A stretch of DNA of 64,000 bases, from NCBI RefSeq assembly GCF_000002995.4, contig NW_025062479.1, forward strand, positions 10,645,721-10,709,720, given 5' to 3'. Positions 38,509-56,400 of the stretch are shown one piece after another. The first letter of the stretch is position 1. The number at the start of each line of letters is the position of its first letter. The notes beneath the pieces were generated by a model. It was not told the origin of the DNA, did not search any database, and worked only from the letters and a program-made list of their open reading frames with translations. The translations under genes were made by a program, and so were the position numbers. Origin of the DNA: Brugia malayi (lineage: Eukaryota; Nematoda; Chromadorea; Rhabditida; Onchocercidae).

Positions 38509-41500
38509 TTATTTAATTATATGCTTCATGTTTACTCCATCCACACATATTTACCTCTTGAATCATTTGCTCAATTATTTATTTCCGTCGTTTTATCTAT
38601 ATTTTATACAGATACATAGTTTATTCACATAGTATTAAAATATATATATATATGGATGCACAGGTACACATACCCATGGTATACATACCTGTATATAGGG
38701 ACACAGACACATACAAAGACGTACAATATATAAATAAATATATATATGGGTCATCTGATCTGCTCAATTCATCATGATAGCATAGGTAAGATATTCGATG
38801 TAATAAATGAATAACGTTTATTTTGTTTGGGGATTTTTGTTTTGGATAAAGAAATATATGATTCGGGTAAAAGTGATGAAAAACGATATTTATTAGTCAT
38901 ATGTAAGTAATTAATTAATAAATTATTTTTTATTTGCTTTTTCTTTTTTGCTACTTTTATATCTTTCTGTATATGTTTGTATGTTCATTCTGTTAAAGAT
39001 GAGCATAAGGATGTGTTAATATTATTTGTAATTTAATTTATTTTCGTATTTTATTTATTTGAATAATTAGTTAGTTAGGAATCAAGTAAATTAATTGATT
39101 TGTGGACAATCGTTGAGAACTTTTTTATTTTATTTGCAGGGTATGGAAAATTGTCGTGTATATTTATAAGATATGTATGTATATTGATGGATGATGAAGT
39201 AAACTTTATTGGACTACTTTTTGAGTGATTTTAATTTTAGTATTTTGTATTAAATGTCATTAAAATTCATTGTAGTAGATTTACTTAAAGAGTTAAAATA
39301 TTTGAATTGATATCTTATCTTGCGTATAACAACAAATAATTGAAAATTATTTATGAATGTTATTCATGAGAGAGAATTAGAATAGAATTACAATTAGGAT
39401 TGGATATTTTGATTGCTCTTATTATTGCATACTTTCATGTGTGTTTTAGTCATTTCTTCCATTTTATTATAATAATAATAAATTTTCTGGGAATTTTCAT
39501 ATTATTTCGATTTTTTTTAAACTATTTAATTTTTGATCCAATTTTATGGCCAGGTCGATTTTATGTTAGAATTTTGGTTATATTCAATTTTTAACTAATC
39601 AATTTTACACGATCCTGCTACTATTATTTGTAGCTTTGATCATTTGATCATTTATAACGGGATTAATAATAGGATTAAACCAATGTTATTTTGATAATAA
39701 TCAAGCATAAAAGAGATAATTAGACATTAAATGGAACTGTTAATACTTAATATACCTACATCTAATCTATTTGTCTGGTATATTTCTTTTTTTTTCGAGT
39801 CAAAATTTTTTTCTTTAATACTTTCATGAAAATTATATATATATATGTATATGTATAAATCTCACTTCCATTTTTGTTTCTTATAATAGATTGAAAATTT
39901 CCATGAAATACTTTTTTTTGCAAAAGAAAATGATAAAAGGAAAAGATAAAGTAACCGATTATGAAAAGTATTGAAATCATTTCGTTCATGGCGTTTCTCT
40001 TTTTTTTCCTCTTCCTTCTTCATTCTCGTTGAATGCATATAATTTTTAAGATTTTGCAAAAAAACCAAGCACTTTTTTCTTTTTTTTGATGGATAGTCAT
40101 TAATTTTAAATTTAAAATGTGAAATGATGTCATCACATTTTTTTTGTTTTTTTTTTGTTGATCGTTTCAGTATTTCAATGACAATAATATATATTTATAT
40201 GTATTCCATATGTTTGTTATAAGGTTGCTGGATGAATTAATTTTACAAAGTTTTTGGGCAAAATAATTTTTTTCCCGAGTTTTTTTTTTTTTTTTTTGGA
40301 TTACATTTACGCAAGAGATATCACACATGCTAGAACGCATAACATCTTAAATTCAAATAATTATATTTCAAATAACTGTTTGTTTTCCTTCTCTCCTCTT
40401 TTCCCTTTCCAGCTTAACCAGTTAGTTAACTGTATTTGTAAATAAATAAACAAATGTATATGATAGTATACTAAAAAGTTAGCATAATTTCATGATATGA
40501 TGGTATAGTAAAATTAAATAAAAAGAAAAAAACATATATGAAAGTATTTGAATTTTGGAATTCCAGTGACAATATTTTATAGTTTAGAGGAAAAAAAGGA
40601 ATGAAATGAACTTAGTTTATGAAAGAAGATAATTTTTCTGGTTTACTTACTGAACAGTGTTATTTCTTATCTTTTTATACAATTACCATTCATTTATATA
40701 TTTATTCATTCATCCATCCATTTCTCTGATGTGATCAAAAATCATCCACTTACTTTAAAATGAACAAATTTCTCTCCCCATTTTTTTATTTGCACCAGTT
40801 AGTTTCAAAAAAAAAAGAAAAGAAAAAAAAAAATTAAAATCTTATTCTTATCCATATCATATCTTCAAACATTTAAGCAAATAACAGACATCATTACATC
40901 ACTTTCCTTTTTTCTCGCTCTCTCTCTCTTTCTTATTAGCTCACTGAATTTAAATTGATAACATGTTATTTCGGTGTTTTATTGTTGATTATCGTACTGA
41001 CACTTAAAATTTGTAAAAATTTCCACGACATTTTTTATTACTTGGGATAATTTTATCATTTGTGATATGATTACTGTTACTACTATATTTGATAATGATG
41101 ATAATGGAAAGAAAATGATGAGTATGATGTAACATATTCGATTTAAAAAAAGAAAGGAAGAAAAATCCCCATCTTTAAAATGAAAATTATCTTACATTTG
41201 ATAGATTTAATTTACAAAAAAAGAAAAAGATGATAATGTAAATTAAAAAAAATTTTTTTTTTGATCAATCTAATGCGAATGAAAGAAAAGAAGTAGAAAG
41301 CAAGAATATATTGATTGTGTTGTATTAGTTTTTTAAAGCTTCGAACGCTAACCTAATACATTGATATATTTCTTGAAAAAAAAAATTTTTTTTTAGTGAA
41401 ATTTTGCGTCCAATTCTTTTTGAAAATAAACAATTTAAAAAAAAAAGAAAAAAAAACGAAATTTTGACTTCATACAAATTACATGCTTAATAATACCATA

Positions 41501-42094
41501 AATTTCGTTAAAATTACATATGAAAATATGAATGAAATGGAATAGAATAAAATGATCAAATGTTAAATGGAAAAAGTTATGATAAAATAAAAGAATAAAT
41601 TAGTTAAAAGAATAAAATAATAATAAGGAATTAGTTATATAATAATATTAATGATAATGACTGAAAACTGATACAAGGGAGATTAAAATATATAATAATT
41701 TTAATGATAGTGATATGATAATAATAGAATATTCAAAAATATTGACTGAATAAGAGATGATACTAATATTTTAAACTCCATTGTCATTTTGATCAATGAT
41801 GCTTCTTAAAGTTTTGAGGTTATAAAGAGAGGGGAAGGAAGTAGAAACGACGCTTTCAGGGAATAAAACAACATATCTACATACATGCATACATACACAC
41901 ATACATACATTATTCTGCACGTATTATAAATACACATACTCATATATTACATACATACATACATATGCAGAAGTGTAGTAGCATTTAATTTCCTTTCATA
42001 CGCTCTTCAATATTTTTCTTTCTGTCATTCCCATTAAACCAGTTTTCTCTTCTATTCTTATCTTTCCTCTTCTTTTTTCTCTTCTTTTTCTTTT
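36885..42094. other. 5.2-kb gene-free, AT-rich, microsatellite-rich region
   Basis: No ORF with splice support or family similarity. It contains poly(A) at about 37871-37900, AAT-type repeats near 37587-37665, (TA)n tracts at 38411-38446 and 38474-38503, mixed TATATA/ACACAT runs around 38640-38750, ACAT/ACACAT repeats near 41880-41965, and many poly(A)/poly(T) runs. The 3' UTR of the p38 gene presumably takes the first few hundred bases (ATAAAA near 36930). Confidence 0.7.
38411..38503. repeat. Two (TA)n microsatellites
   Basis: Uninterrupted alternating TA tracts of about 36 and 30 bp separated by about 27 bp of non-repeat sequence, able to form cruciforms. Confidence 0.9.
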
Positions 42095-44562
42095 CTTTTC
42101 ATTCCATTCCATTCCATTTCATTCCATTTCATTCCATTCCATTTCATTCCATTCCATTCCATTTCATTCCATTCCATTTCATTTCATTTCATTTCATTCC
42201 ATTTCATTTCATTTCATTCCATTTCATTTCATTTCATTTCATTCCATTTCATTTCATTTCATTCCATTCCATTTCATTTCATTTCATTTCATTTCATTTC
42301 ATTTCATTTCATTTCATTTCATTCCATTCCATTTCATTCCATTCCATTTCATTTCATTTCATTTCATTCCATTTCATTTCATTTCATTTCATTTCATTTC
42401 ATTTCATTTCATTTCATTTCATTTCATTTCATTCCATTTCATTTCATTTCATTCCATTCCATTTCATTCCATTCCATTCCATTTCATTCCATTCCATTCC
42501 ATTTCATTCCATTCCATTTCATTTCATTTCATTTCATTCCATTTCATTTCATTTCATTCCATTTCATTTCATTCCATTCCATTTCATTTCATTTCATTTC
42601 ATTTCATTTCATTCCATTTCATTTCATTTCATTTCATTTCATTTCATTTCATTTCATTTCATTTCATTTCATTTCATTCCATTCCATTTCATTCCATTCC
42701 ATTTCATTTCATTTCATTTCATTCCATTTCATTTCATTTCATTTCATTTCATTTCATTTCATTCATTTCATTTCATTTCATTCCATTCCATTTCATTTCA
42801 TTTCATTTCATTCCATTTCATTTCATTTCATTTCATTTCATTTCATTTCATTTCATTTCATTTCATTTCATTTCATTCCATTTCATTTCATTTCATTCCA
42901 TTCCATTTCATTTCATTCCATTTCATTTCATTTCATTTCATTTCATTCCATTTCATTCCATTTCATTTCATTCCATTTCATTCCATTTCATTCCATTTCA
43001 TTTCATTTCATTCCATTTCATTTCATTTCTTTTCATTCCATTCCATTCCATTTCATTCCATTTCATTCCATTCCATTCCATTTCATTCCATTCCATTCCA
43101 TTTCATTCCATTCCATTTCATTTCATTTCATTTCATTCCATTTCATTTCATTTCATTCCATTTCATTTCATTTCATTTCATTCCATTCCATTTCATTTCA
43201 TTTCATTTCATTTCATTCCATTTCATTTCATTTCATTTCATTTCATTTCATTTCATTTCATTTCATTCCATTCCATTTCATTCCATTCCATTTCATTTCA
43301 TTTCATTTCATTCCATTTCATTTCATTTCATTTCATTTCATTTCATTTCATTTCATTTCATTCCATTCCATTTCATTTCATTTCATTTCATTCCATTCCA
43401 TTTCATTTCATTTCATTTCATTTCATTTCATTTCATTTCATTTCATTTCATTTCATTCCATTCCATTTCATTTCATTCCATTTCATTTCATTTCATTTCA
43501 TTCCATTTCATTTCATTTCATTTCATTTCATTTCATTTCATTTCATTTCATTTCATTCCATTCCATTTTCATTCCATTCCATTTCATTTCATTTCATTTC
43601 ATTCCATTCCATTTCATTTCATTCCATTTCATTCCATTTCATTTCATTCCATTTCATTCCATTTCATTCCATTCCATTCCATTTCATTCCATTCCATTCC
43701 ATTTCATTTCATTTCATTTCATTCCATTTCATTTCATTTCATTCCATTTCATTTCATTTCATTTCATTTCATTCCATTTCATTCCATTCCATTTCATTCC
43801 ATTCCATTTCATTTCATTTCATTCCATTTCATTCCATTTCATTTCATTTCATTCCATTTCATTTCATTTCATTTCATTCCATTCCATTCCATTTCATTTC
43901 ATTTCATTTCATTTCATTTCATTCATTTCATTTCATTTCATTTCATTTCATTTCATTTCATTTCATTTCATTCCATTCCATTCCATTTCATTCCATTCCA
44001 TTTCATTTCATTTCATTTCATTCCATTCCATTTCATTCCATTCCATTTCATTTCATTTCATTTCATTCCATTTCATTCCATTTCATTCCATTCCATTCCA
44101 TTTCATTCCATTCCATTCCATTTCATTTCATTTCATTCCATTTCATTTCATTTCATTCCATTTCATTTCATTTCATTTCATTTCATTCCATTCCATTTCA
44201 TTCCATTCCATTTCATTTCATTTCATTTCATTCCATTTCATTTCATTTCATTCCATTTCATTTCATTTCATTTCATTCCATTCCATTCCATTTCATTTCA
44301 TTTCATTTCATTTCATTTCATTTCATTCCATTTCATTTCATTTCATTCCATTTCATTTCATTTCATTTCATTCCATTCCATTCCATTTCATTTCATTCCA
44401 TTTCATTCCATTTCATTTCATTTCATTTCATTTCATTCCATTTCATTTCATTTCATTCCATTTCATTCCATTTCATTCCATTTCATTTCATTTCATTCCA
44501 TTTCATTTCATTTCATTTCATTCCATTCCATTCCATTTCATTTCATCTCATTTCATTTCATT
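42095..44562. repeat. Pentanucleotide satellite, (ATTTC/ATTCC)n, about 2.5 kb
   Basis: About 490 tandem 5-bp units, almost all ATTTC or ATTCC, differing by one T/C transition. Phase breaks are few: a 4-mer ATTC at about 42761 and 43921, a 6-mer near 43565, and point changes near 43030 and 44547. Unit order is not random; the same 16-unit (80-bp) T/C pattern recurs from 42141, 42481 and 43080. The complement core GGAAT is the same as that of human satellite II/III, a resemblance of simple sequence only. Confidence 0.97.
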
Positions 44563-45411
44563 GTTTGTTTACATTACTTGAAAAGTGTTATCGATTTTGT
44601 CAATTTCTTTATGAAATTAGTTTGTAAGAGGCGGATGAACAGCTTATCGTTTATTTCATTCAGATATGTTTTAGTAAATTTGTAGCATTATTATTGTTAC
44701 TCATTTATAGTTGCATTAATTGATCGGTGGTTTATGTTATTTGAATGCATAATAGAAATTAGTAATTTGTATGTATGTATGAATGTGTAGGTATGTATAC
44801 ATATAAATTTATTATTTCTGATTATATATCATTGAAATGTTTTAAGTTTACTTTTTATTGTGTGTTATATGATTTTTTGAAATTGCTAGAATACTTTAAA
44901 ACGTTAAAAATTGCAATTTTACATTAGTTTTTTATCTCTAAAAATTTTTTTCTAATTCTCGATGAAATTTTCTGATGAAATTGCTTGCCAACAGAATATG
45001 AATATAGAATGATGAATAGTACAGATCGTTTCCAGTTTTTCTTTCGTTTTGCGTTAGGAATTGGAAAATGTATGTATATATTTGTGTTGTGTATATGGAA
45101 TTATTTCAACCAATGTGATGTATTTAGAAATTCTATATTTTACGAAGAGGAAGAATTTACACGGTGAAATTAACGATTATTATTTTGAACATCACGTGAA
45201 GCAATGTTTGATAGCTGCTATAGATTTGGGTCAATTAGATAGTAATGGTTATCAGTTATTTATAATTAAGCAGCATTGTATTTATGTATATTCCTTTATG
45301 CGATAACAACATGTTCCTCGTTGTCATATTGTAAGAGTGTTTTGTATTTTTTGTTGAAATGGCAATAGTGTTTTTTTTTTTTTTTTTTTTTTTTTTTTGC
45401 AGCATTGAACA
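44563..45411. other. Spacer between the satellite and the dehydrogenase gene
   Basis: AT-rich with no supported gene. It ends in an uninterrupted run of about 28 T followed by GCAG, the splice acceptor just upstream of the dehydrogenase ATG. Confidence 0.6.
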
Positions 45412-48686
<3,275 letters not shown>

Positions 48687-49521
48687 AAATTGTTAAAATA
48701 CATTTATTGTGAAATGCATCGGTTTTGTTCGTCTCAAGATGAGCATATTACTATTAAAATTTTATTACTATCATATATCTATCATCATATGCTGTTGTTA
48801 CTCTGGATCAGAATTTAATTATTCGAACTCCAGAGAGTGCATTATAAAAAAAGCGATAAATAATGAATTACTTTCGGCGAATTTTAGTTTAATTTAGCTC
48901 GAGTTAGCAATATTTAACCTTTCTTATCATTTTTTAGAAGATAGCTAAATCAATGATATTCCCATTATGTTTCCCTTACCTCTTCTGTTTAATTTTTACA
49001 CTTTTGGCATGCGGTACATGTTGTATAATTTTTTTTTTTTCTTTTCTACGTTCTCAACTTCAATTTAGGAGAGGTGAGATGATTTATTAAACGTTAAACT
49101 AAAATTTTATTTTCTAAAACAAATGTTTGGTAATTTTTGTATAAATTTTTTTTTTTGTGTGTGTGTCATATGACATACAAACATAGTAGGATGTGTTTTT
49201 CTTTTAATTTAGTCTAGTTTTAGTTTACTCATCCCTTACAATGTACTTATTGTATTTTGTATTATTTCCTTCAGCTTAGTTTCTTTTTTTTTTCTTTCTC
49301 TTTGTCTTTTTAATGCTTCGATATACCAATTATTATAGAATTGACTTATTTGCAATGCTATTTGTACGTGTGCACAGTTGTATGCAGTGTACTGGGAATA
49401 GGAATTATTCATTCATTCGTTAAACTGTTATAAAAAATATTTTTTTCCAAAGATGTGATCGTCATCTATGTTAAATGTACTTTTTTTTTCTCATTCATTT
49501 TCCAAAAATTAAAAATATACG

Positions 49522-49555
<34 letters not shown>

Positions 49556-50044
49556 ATCGATTAGTTTTTTTTTTTTGTTCCCAAGCCCAATGTTTACATT
49601 TCGTTAGCGATCAATTCTTCCTTTTTTTCTCTGTTAGGTATCTAAAAAGCTATATCATATGATTTAGAAAATTAAAATTAATTTTTTCGTATTACTGGTA
49701 TTGTTATAGCACTTACCTTTCATATTTGATCAAGTAAAGTTTAGCTATTCAAGTTTTTTCTTTTTTGGGTTTACATGATGAAAATTAAAAATGAGTTTTA
49801 AAATGAGGTTGATGAATTTTGTTAGATCCTTTATTGTGTTAATTTAAAATATAAATGGAAAGTGTAACATAAGCAATCTCGGATATCAAATTAACGTGTC
49901 GAAAAGTTTTTACAGAATATTAATGGAAGTGTAATGCAACAGTAGATTGTGTGAGGGAAATGTTCCTGTCTTTTTTTTTCACTACAAATTGATTTTTAGC
50001 TAACAAGTTTGAACCACGTACTTTTTTGTGTGTTGATGAGATAA
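48687..50044. other. Spacer between the dehydrogenase and TGT genes
   Basis: AT-rich with poly(A) of about 29 nt near 49526 and many poly(T) runs. It should contain the dehydrogenase 3' UTR. An acceptor TTGATTTTTAG near 49989-49999 may be the trans-splice site of the next gene. No gene seen. Confidence 0.55.
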
Positions 50045-52395
50045 ATGGCTTTGGACTTTAGGATAGTGTCGAAGGTGCGGTCAGCTCGTCATGGACGACT
50101 CAGGTAAATTTCCGGAAGGAAATCAAATGCTCAAATATTTCAAATAGTAGCGATATATGAGGTAGTGAACAATGAAAGTTAATCACCTGTTAATATCGTT
50201 AGAATAAAAACATGTTGATGATACTGAGTAGTTTAAGGTTATCACATGCTGATGTTGATACTCCGGTATTTATGCCAGTTGGAACACAAGGAACTATGAA
50301 AGGTTTATTGCCGGAACAACTATCAAGAATGGGTTTTCGTTTGATGTTGTGTAATACGTATCATATGGGCCATAGGCCTGGTCACAAAATTGTTCGCAAA
50401 GCTGGTGGTCTTCATTCCTTTATTAATTGGCCATATTCTATTCTTACTGATTCTGGTGGCTTTCAGGTATAATCCTAAATTTGTCAAATTTCATAATGTA
50501 CCATATCATTTGTAATCTCAACTGATTTAAACGATTACTTTTTAGATGGTTTCATTGAATGATTTGATGAATGTGGAAGAGAAAGGGGTCAATTTCGAAA
50601 GTCCGCATACTGGCGAGAAGATGATTTTGAGTCCTGAAGCAAGCATACAGATACAGGTAAGAACTTGGTTTGTCGAGGTCAATTTATTTTGTGTACCAAC
50701 CACTTTATATTTGTTTATTTCTTTATTTTGTTTTTCCTTATGCATTTTCTGAGCATTATTAGTTAAACAGCCATTAGTAATCTTGAGCAAATGAATATCT
50801 GAATGACTTTTTCTTTTTTTAAATCAGTTTAAATTATTGCTCTCCGAAACTTTATTTTCTTTTGATTTTGTTGTAGGAAGATTTGGGAGCTGATATTGTA
50901 ATGCAGTTAGATCATGTAATACATGTATTTCATGAAGGACCTATCGTTGAAGAAGCAATGGAACGATCGATAAGGTTTATGCAACAAGTTGATTAAAATT
51001 TGAATAATCGATTGATATAAAACTGTTTTTAGTTCATACAATTTATTCTTTTCAGGTGGTTGAAACGTTGTCGCAATGCGCATACGAGAAAAGATCAAGC
51101 TTTATTTCCTATTATACAGGGTGGTTTAGATCTTTCTCTTCGTAAAAAATGTACTGCAGCTATGGTTCAACAGGCGGAAACGGGTATTGCAATTGGTGGC
51201 TTAAGCGGTGGTAAGTTACCGCTTTTTTTTTCTCTCGTAAAATTATATCCCATCTTTCTGTGCGTTTTTAACACTGTCATTTGATAAAGAATGATATAAT
51301 GTAAACATATGTCAAATTGTCATGAAAATAGTGGAAAAGTTTTTGTTCCTCCATTAGTGATGACGAATTGGTATTTCAATGAAACTTTTTTAAAGATTAT
51401 AAATATTTGAGATATCCAATACGCTTACACAAATAATTCCGCTTCAGTAAGATGCAGCATCAATCATCAAACTATTCTTTTTAGACTATATAGCAATTAG
51501 GCTTTTGATAGTACTGTCTGTTTTTCTTTTTCTTTTCGTAGTTCATTTCACATATATCACTTCACAAAATTTTATTTTTAATTTATAAGGTATTAAATTT
51601 TGAATTTCTAATTTATATTTATAAGATATTAGAATGGAATAATTTTACCATAATGTGCAGGAGAAGATAAAAATTCATTTTGGAGAATTGTTGCATGCTG
51701 TTGTAAGAATTTACCGGAACATCTGCCACGATATGTGATGGGTATTGGATGGCCAATTGATTTAGTAATTTGCTCATTACTGGGTGCTGATATGTTTGAT
51801 TGTGTTTACCCAACACGTACTGCAAGGTTTTCAACTCATTATGCTTATTTTAAGATATTTAAAAACTGTTTAGTGATAAATTTTCAAAAAATTAATCTCA
51901 AATTTGGCAATTTACAAAGCAATGAATAAATTTTGAAGATTTGGTACAGCAATTGTACGACGTGGTGGTATGCTGCATCTTACTCGAAGTGAATTTGAAA
52001 ATGATTTTCGACCAATTGATGACAGTTGTCCATGTCATTCTTGTCAGTGTTATACACGAGCCTATATTCATTCCATATTGAGTCAGGTATATTTTATTCC
52101 ATTTATCTTGAACAGAGTAAGAGAGAAAGGGAGAGAGAGAGAGAGAGGAAGATATTAACTTAAGTTTATTGATTTTCTAGAAATGGAAAAGTTTTTGCAG
52201 GAAACTGTTGCATGTCATATTATCTCAGTGCATAATCTGCAGCATCATGTCGATCTCATGAAACGATTGCGTAGTGCAATTGACACAAGTACAGTGCAAG
52301 AATTTTTAAACGAATTTTTGTTGGAACAATTTCCCGATGGTAATATACCGAATTGGGTACGTAATGCAGTTGCTCATATGCGTTATGAAATTTAA
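50045..52395 (+). CDS. QTRT1: Queuine tRNA-ribosyltransferase catalytic subunit (TGT/QTRT1)
   Basis: Eight exons: 50045-50103, 50232-50466, 50546-50656, 50877-50974, 51056-51210, 51661-51826, 51939-52086, 52201-52395; 1167 nt, 388 residues (human QTRT1 403). Signature blocks: [23 protein letters not shown] with the general acid/base Asp93, [16 protein letters not shown], and [15 protein letters not shown] with nucleophile Asp266. The zinc site is CPCHSC (Cys305, 307, 310) plus His335. The enzyme swaps guanine 34 for queuine in GUN-anticodon tRNAs (Asp, Asn, His, Tyr), working with QTRT2. Animals cannot make queuine, so this implies salvage from diet, host or microbes. Exon 2 was started at 50232, because the open frame upstream does not match the family; its acceptor (CTGAGTAG) is weak. 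AATAAA overlaps the stop codon. Confidence 0.95.
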
Positions 52396-53412
52396 ATAAA
52401 ATTTAAATATATTTTTGTTATTTTATCATTTTATTAAAATTTTTAAAATTAAATAAAACATGCTTATTTCTTTGGTTTACACTGAAAAGTCATAAATTAT
52501 GCAATCAGGTTTTAGAAGTACAGTTGTATGGGAATACTGATTTCCATAATTAAAATCTAAGAATTATGAAATGTAACTCGATCAATTTGATATCTTCAAT
52601 TAAATATCAAATTATAACTCAAACACGGTAAAAGAATGTAACGTTATGTGTATTTTGAATGGATGATAATAAACTGATTAATTCAAAAGGTGCGAAATCA
52701 TCATTTCAAATATGGCTCTTTATTTACCAAATTTATTGGAACAAATATATTGCCGCCTACATGTGAGAAAAGATAAGAGATAATACAAGTAAACTATGGT
52801 ATTCCAAACTTTTCTTCAGTCTTTAGTATAACTCTAATTTTAATCTTTCAATTTACATTATCAGTTAGAGTTTTCTAGCGAAATCTTAATTTTAGTTTTA
52901 ACATGAAGGCGACAGATAGCGCAACTGTCCGTGACATTTTCTTTGGATATTTAACTTTTTCGTTTGTGTTATTACTCTTCCACCTCGTTTAAAATTTCAT
53001 CCTGTGGTACATCATATTCCTGAAATAGCATCATATTTTTGAAATACTAACTTTTTTTAACCTAATCATCACAGATATACTTTAATTTTGTCATATTTTT
53101 ATTATATTTTTGACCTGAGACTTCTGGGACTTCCCGGAACCGACTACATCAGATGAATTTCAGCAAAATATTGTATTCAATTAGTGGGAATTTTGGAAAA
53201 AGCTTGAGTTGTTTTCGCTTATTGCATGCTTTAATTATTAGTGACAGTCTCACCAAATATTTAACAAAAATTATGTCAACAAAAACAAAAAAGACAAAAA
53301 AAAAGCAAAAAAATTATCTTGCATTGCTTATACTATAGGGATTGATATCACAACTTCATTATATTGCTTATTTATCTCATTTGAAACTATCTCTAGTAAA
53401 ATCCAAAGTTGA
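52396..53412. other. Convergent spacer between TGT and carboxypeptidase genes
   Basis: 1.0 kb AT-rich sequence holding the 3' ends of both genes; no supported ORF or repeat. Confidence 0.6.
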
Positions 53413-56400
53413 CTAAAGATTTAATTTAAATTTTAATTTTTCAACCTTTGATTGTTCCGGCATTAGAGCAAAGTTTACAATCTTTGCTGATGTTTGGCTG
53501 CCATTTGTAACATTTACTTGTTTGAATGTTGATTGGTAGCCATCCGCTGTTACGTAAATTTCGTAATATCCTGGAGTAAGTAAACGGAAATATTCACCAG
53601 TTTTCCCTATAAAATAAATAGCTAATTATTTGACCCAAATAGAAATACAATTTAAGCTTTTTTATAGAGATAACAAAATCTAGATTAATTAATTAAAGTT
53701 CTGAATTTGAAATTTTTGATTACAAATTTTTAATTTAAAATTTGTGAAAAAGAAATTTAGATGAAATATTATTCATAATTATTCACTGTGCAGACTAGTC
53801 CAAAATTCACTATTTTTATTTTTAAAATTTACAGGATGTAACAGGATGTTTGATTGGAGTAATTTCGGTGCTATTTTTTACCCATATAATAGCTTCTGGT
53901 ATTGGCTGTCCGGTAATTTTATCTGTTACGATACCTTTGATTCCAATATGAGCCTGTAATAACATTTGTCAAAAAATCTATTTCACAGCAGAATTTTTTT
54001 TAATACCTTTAAGATTGAATATGTATGAAGTATATGCATATATATCGTGTTAAAGTTGTCAAACATAAACTTGAATTATTCAATATGTTAAATATAACAT
54101 AAATTATTCAATAAGATTGATAAAGAAGTAAACTAAAATTGTAGTAATGTATTAAAATATATTGTTTAACATTTGATTTAGCTCAAAATATTACATTTAG
54201 CTTAATTTCCATTTAAAAAGAAAAAAGGACAAGCGAACAGTTTACAATTAATGAATATAATTACAACAAATTTGCATAAAAGTTTAGCTTTCTAAAAAAA
54301 GATTTGCTTAAAATTTAGTTTCAATTTAACAAAATATATAATAATTTGAGGACAAACCTTCCGAATAAAATCAATCAATGCCTCCTTATTATCTCCCCAA
54401 AATTTCGGTAACAATGTGCTATCCGGAAATTTTTCACACGATAATTCCAATGTTATTTCAAATGCATTTGTTGCCAAATAATTGAAATCTTGCATGCCAC
54501 CCGAAACAGAATACCATTTTGCGCCATTTGTTATTCCACCTAAAATGTACTTATATCATTGATTTATGTAATTTTATGAATTTGATTAATTTGTTAATTT
54601 ATTTTCGATTTTTTTTTTTTGATTTTTTCAAATATATAAAAGTTTAAAAAATTATTTAACCTTGCCGCGCAAATGCATCAGTAACAGTTCCATCACAGGG
54701 TGGATGATCATTTTTTGCCATTTGAGCATGTTTGCTTGCATAACTCTCTGCTAGGTATCTTAAATTAATTTTTTTTTTTTGCTGATTTCAAACAAAAAAT
54801 TCTTTTATCATTTATTATTTTAGCAAGATAATAAGAGAGAATTGTATGATATTATGGTGATAAATTTACAACATCTCTTAATCATGAAATTCCAAAAAAA
54901 AAAAATTCTAAATTTATGTAATCCAAAAAGTAATCGAATGATAAATTCTTTAATAACATTTTTTTTTAATAACATTTGAAATATATTAACCGGAATGTTT
55001 CATCATCAGGACTTATAGAATATTCATTGCTGTTTGGAATTCGAGCAGAATCAAACGGATAATTAGCCACTAAATCACCTTCATGCATATTGGCTGATAA
55101 AACAAATGGCAAAGAAAGAATCCATTTGCCAACAGCTCGTACTTCTGGTTGATACTTAAAATTTTCAAAAATTTATAATTAAAATTACTCTCATAATTAT
55201 TTGCCTAAATTACTTCAATAAAAATTAAATTTTAAGTAAAAATACATACTTCTTTTCCCTCATCACCGAACAATTCCAGAAGATGATCAAAACGTGGTAT
55301 ATTATGTCGTTCCAAATAGTAATAGAAACCATCAAGATCCGGAAAATCTCGATTCAAATCAACACCATTTGCATTAGATCTACCGGTAAACCAATCACGA
55401 GCATTACTTTCCTGAAATATATTTTAGTCTAAATTTATTCGCTAGTATTTTTCATCACAACTGTTTATTTTGCATTTGAAACGTCAGCAATGTTTACTTT
55501 ACAGTATCCCAAACACCGTAAGCTAACCATTGTTAAAGTTAAAAGAAAAATATTTCAACTGCTTCCAATGTCCTAATTTTTGCTTTTTTTTTTCTTAAAG
55601 CAAAAAATTTAAAGAAGAAATAAAAGAAAAGAAAGGAACCTAACTTTTACAATTACATTAATAGTTTTTATTAAATAATCAGTTAGAAATCTAAATTTTA
55701 GAGTTTTTATTTTCCTGTTCTATTCAAATTCCTGTTTATTGATGACACTCATTTGAAATGATGTACAAATCCAGAGAAAGAAAAAAAAAAGAATAGAGAT
55801 ATTCTGAAATATTTATTACGGTGGAAAGTGCACGTTCAAATCCATCCGGATTCATTGATGGCAATAAATGAATTGATGTGGAATTGATAAGTGCCATAAT
55901 TTCCTTATTTTTTGCCAAAAGTTGATCACAAAAGTATGATGCAAGACGTAATAGTAATTCTCTTCCAATAGGTTCATTACCATGCATATTTCCAATATAT
56001 TTCATTTCTGGTTTTACTAAAAACAAATCTGTTTTTGACTAATTCAAAAGATTTTCACTTTCGTTTTTTTTTTTTTTTTTTTCCACAAATATAAATTCGA
56101 AAATTTGAAAACATTTATTTGTATAAAAACAAAAAAATGCTTAAATGACAAAAATTATTGAATGATACATCGCAGATGGAAATTGAGTGAAAGAAAAAAC
56201 GGCAACGAAAAATGAGAGAATGATTTTGAATCGAAAAAAAGAAATTGATCTTTTTTAAGTAAAAAAAATCCGTTTTTGTAAATATAATTATTTTCAATTG
56301 TAAAAAAATTTTTTACACAAATTATTTAAATTTTGTAGGAGAAAAAAATTTATTTAGATTTTACACCAATCATTTAAATTAATAGCGCTAGTAATAACTA

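Noticed and set aside
42095..44562. Satellite as telomere or CRISPR-like array
   Set aside because: The unit is 5 bp with no spacers; nematode telomeres are TTAGGC, which is absent here.
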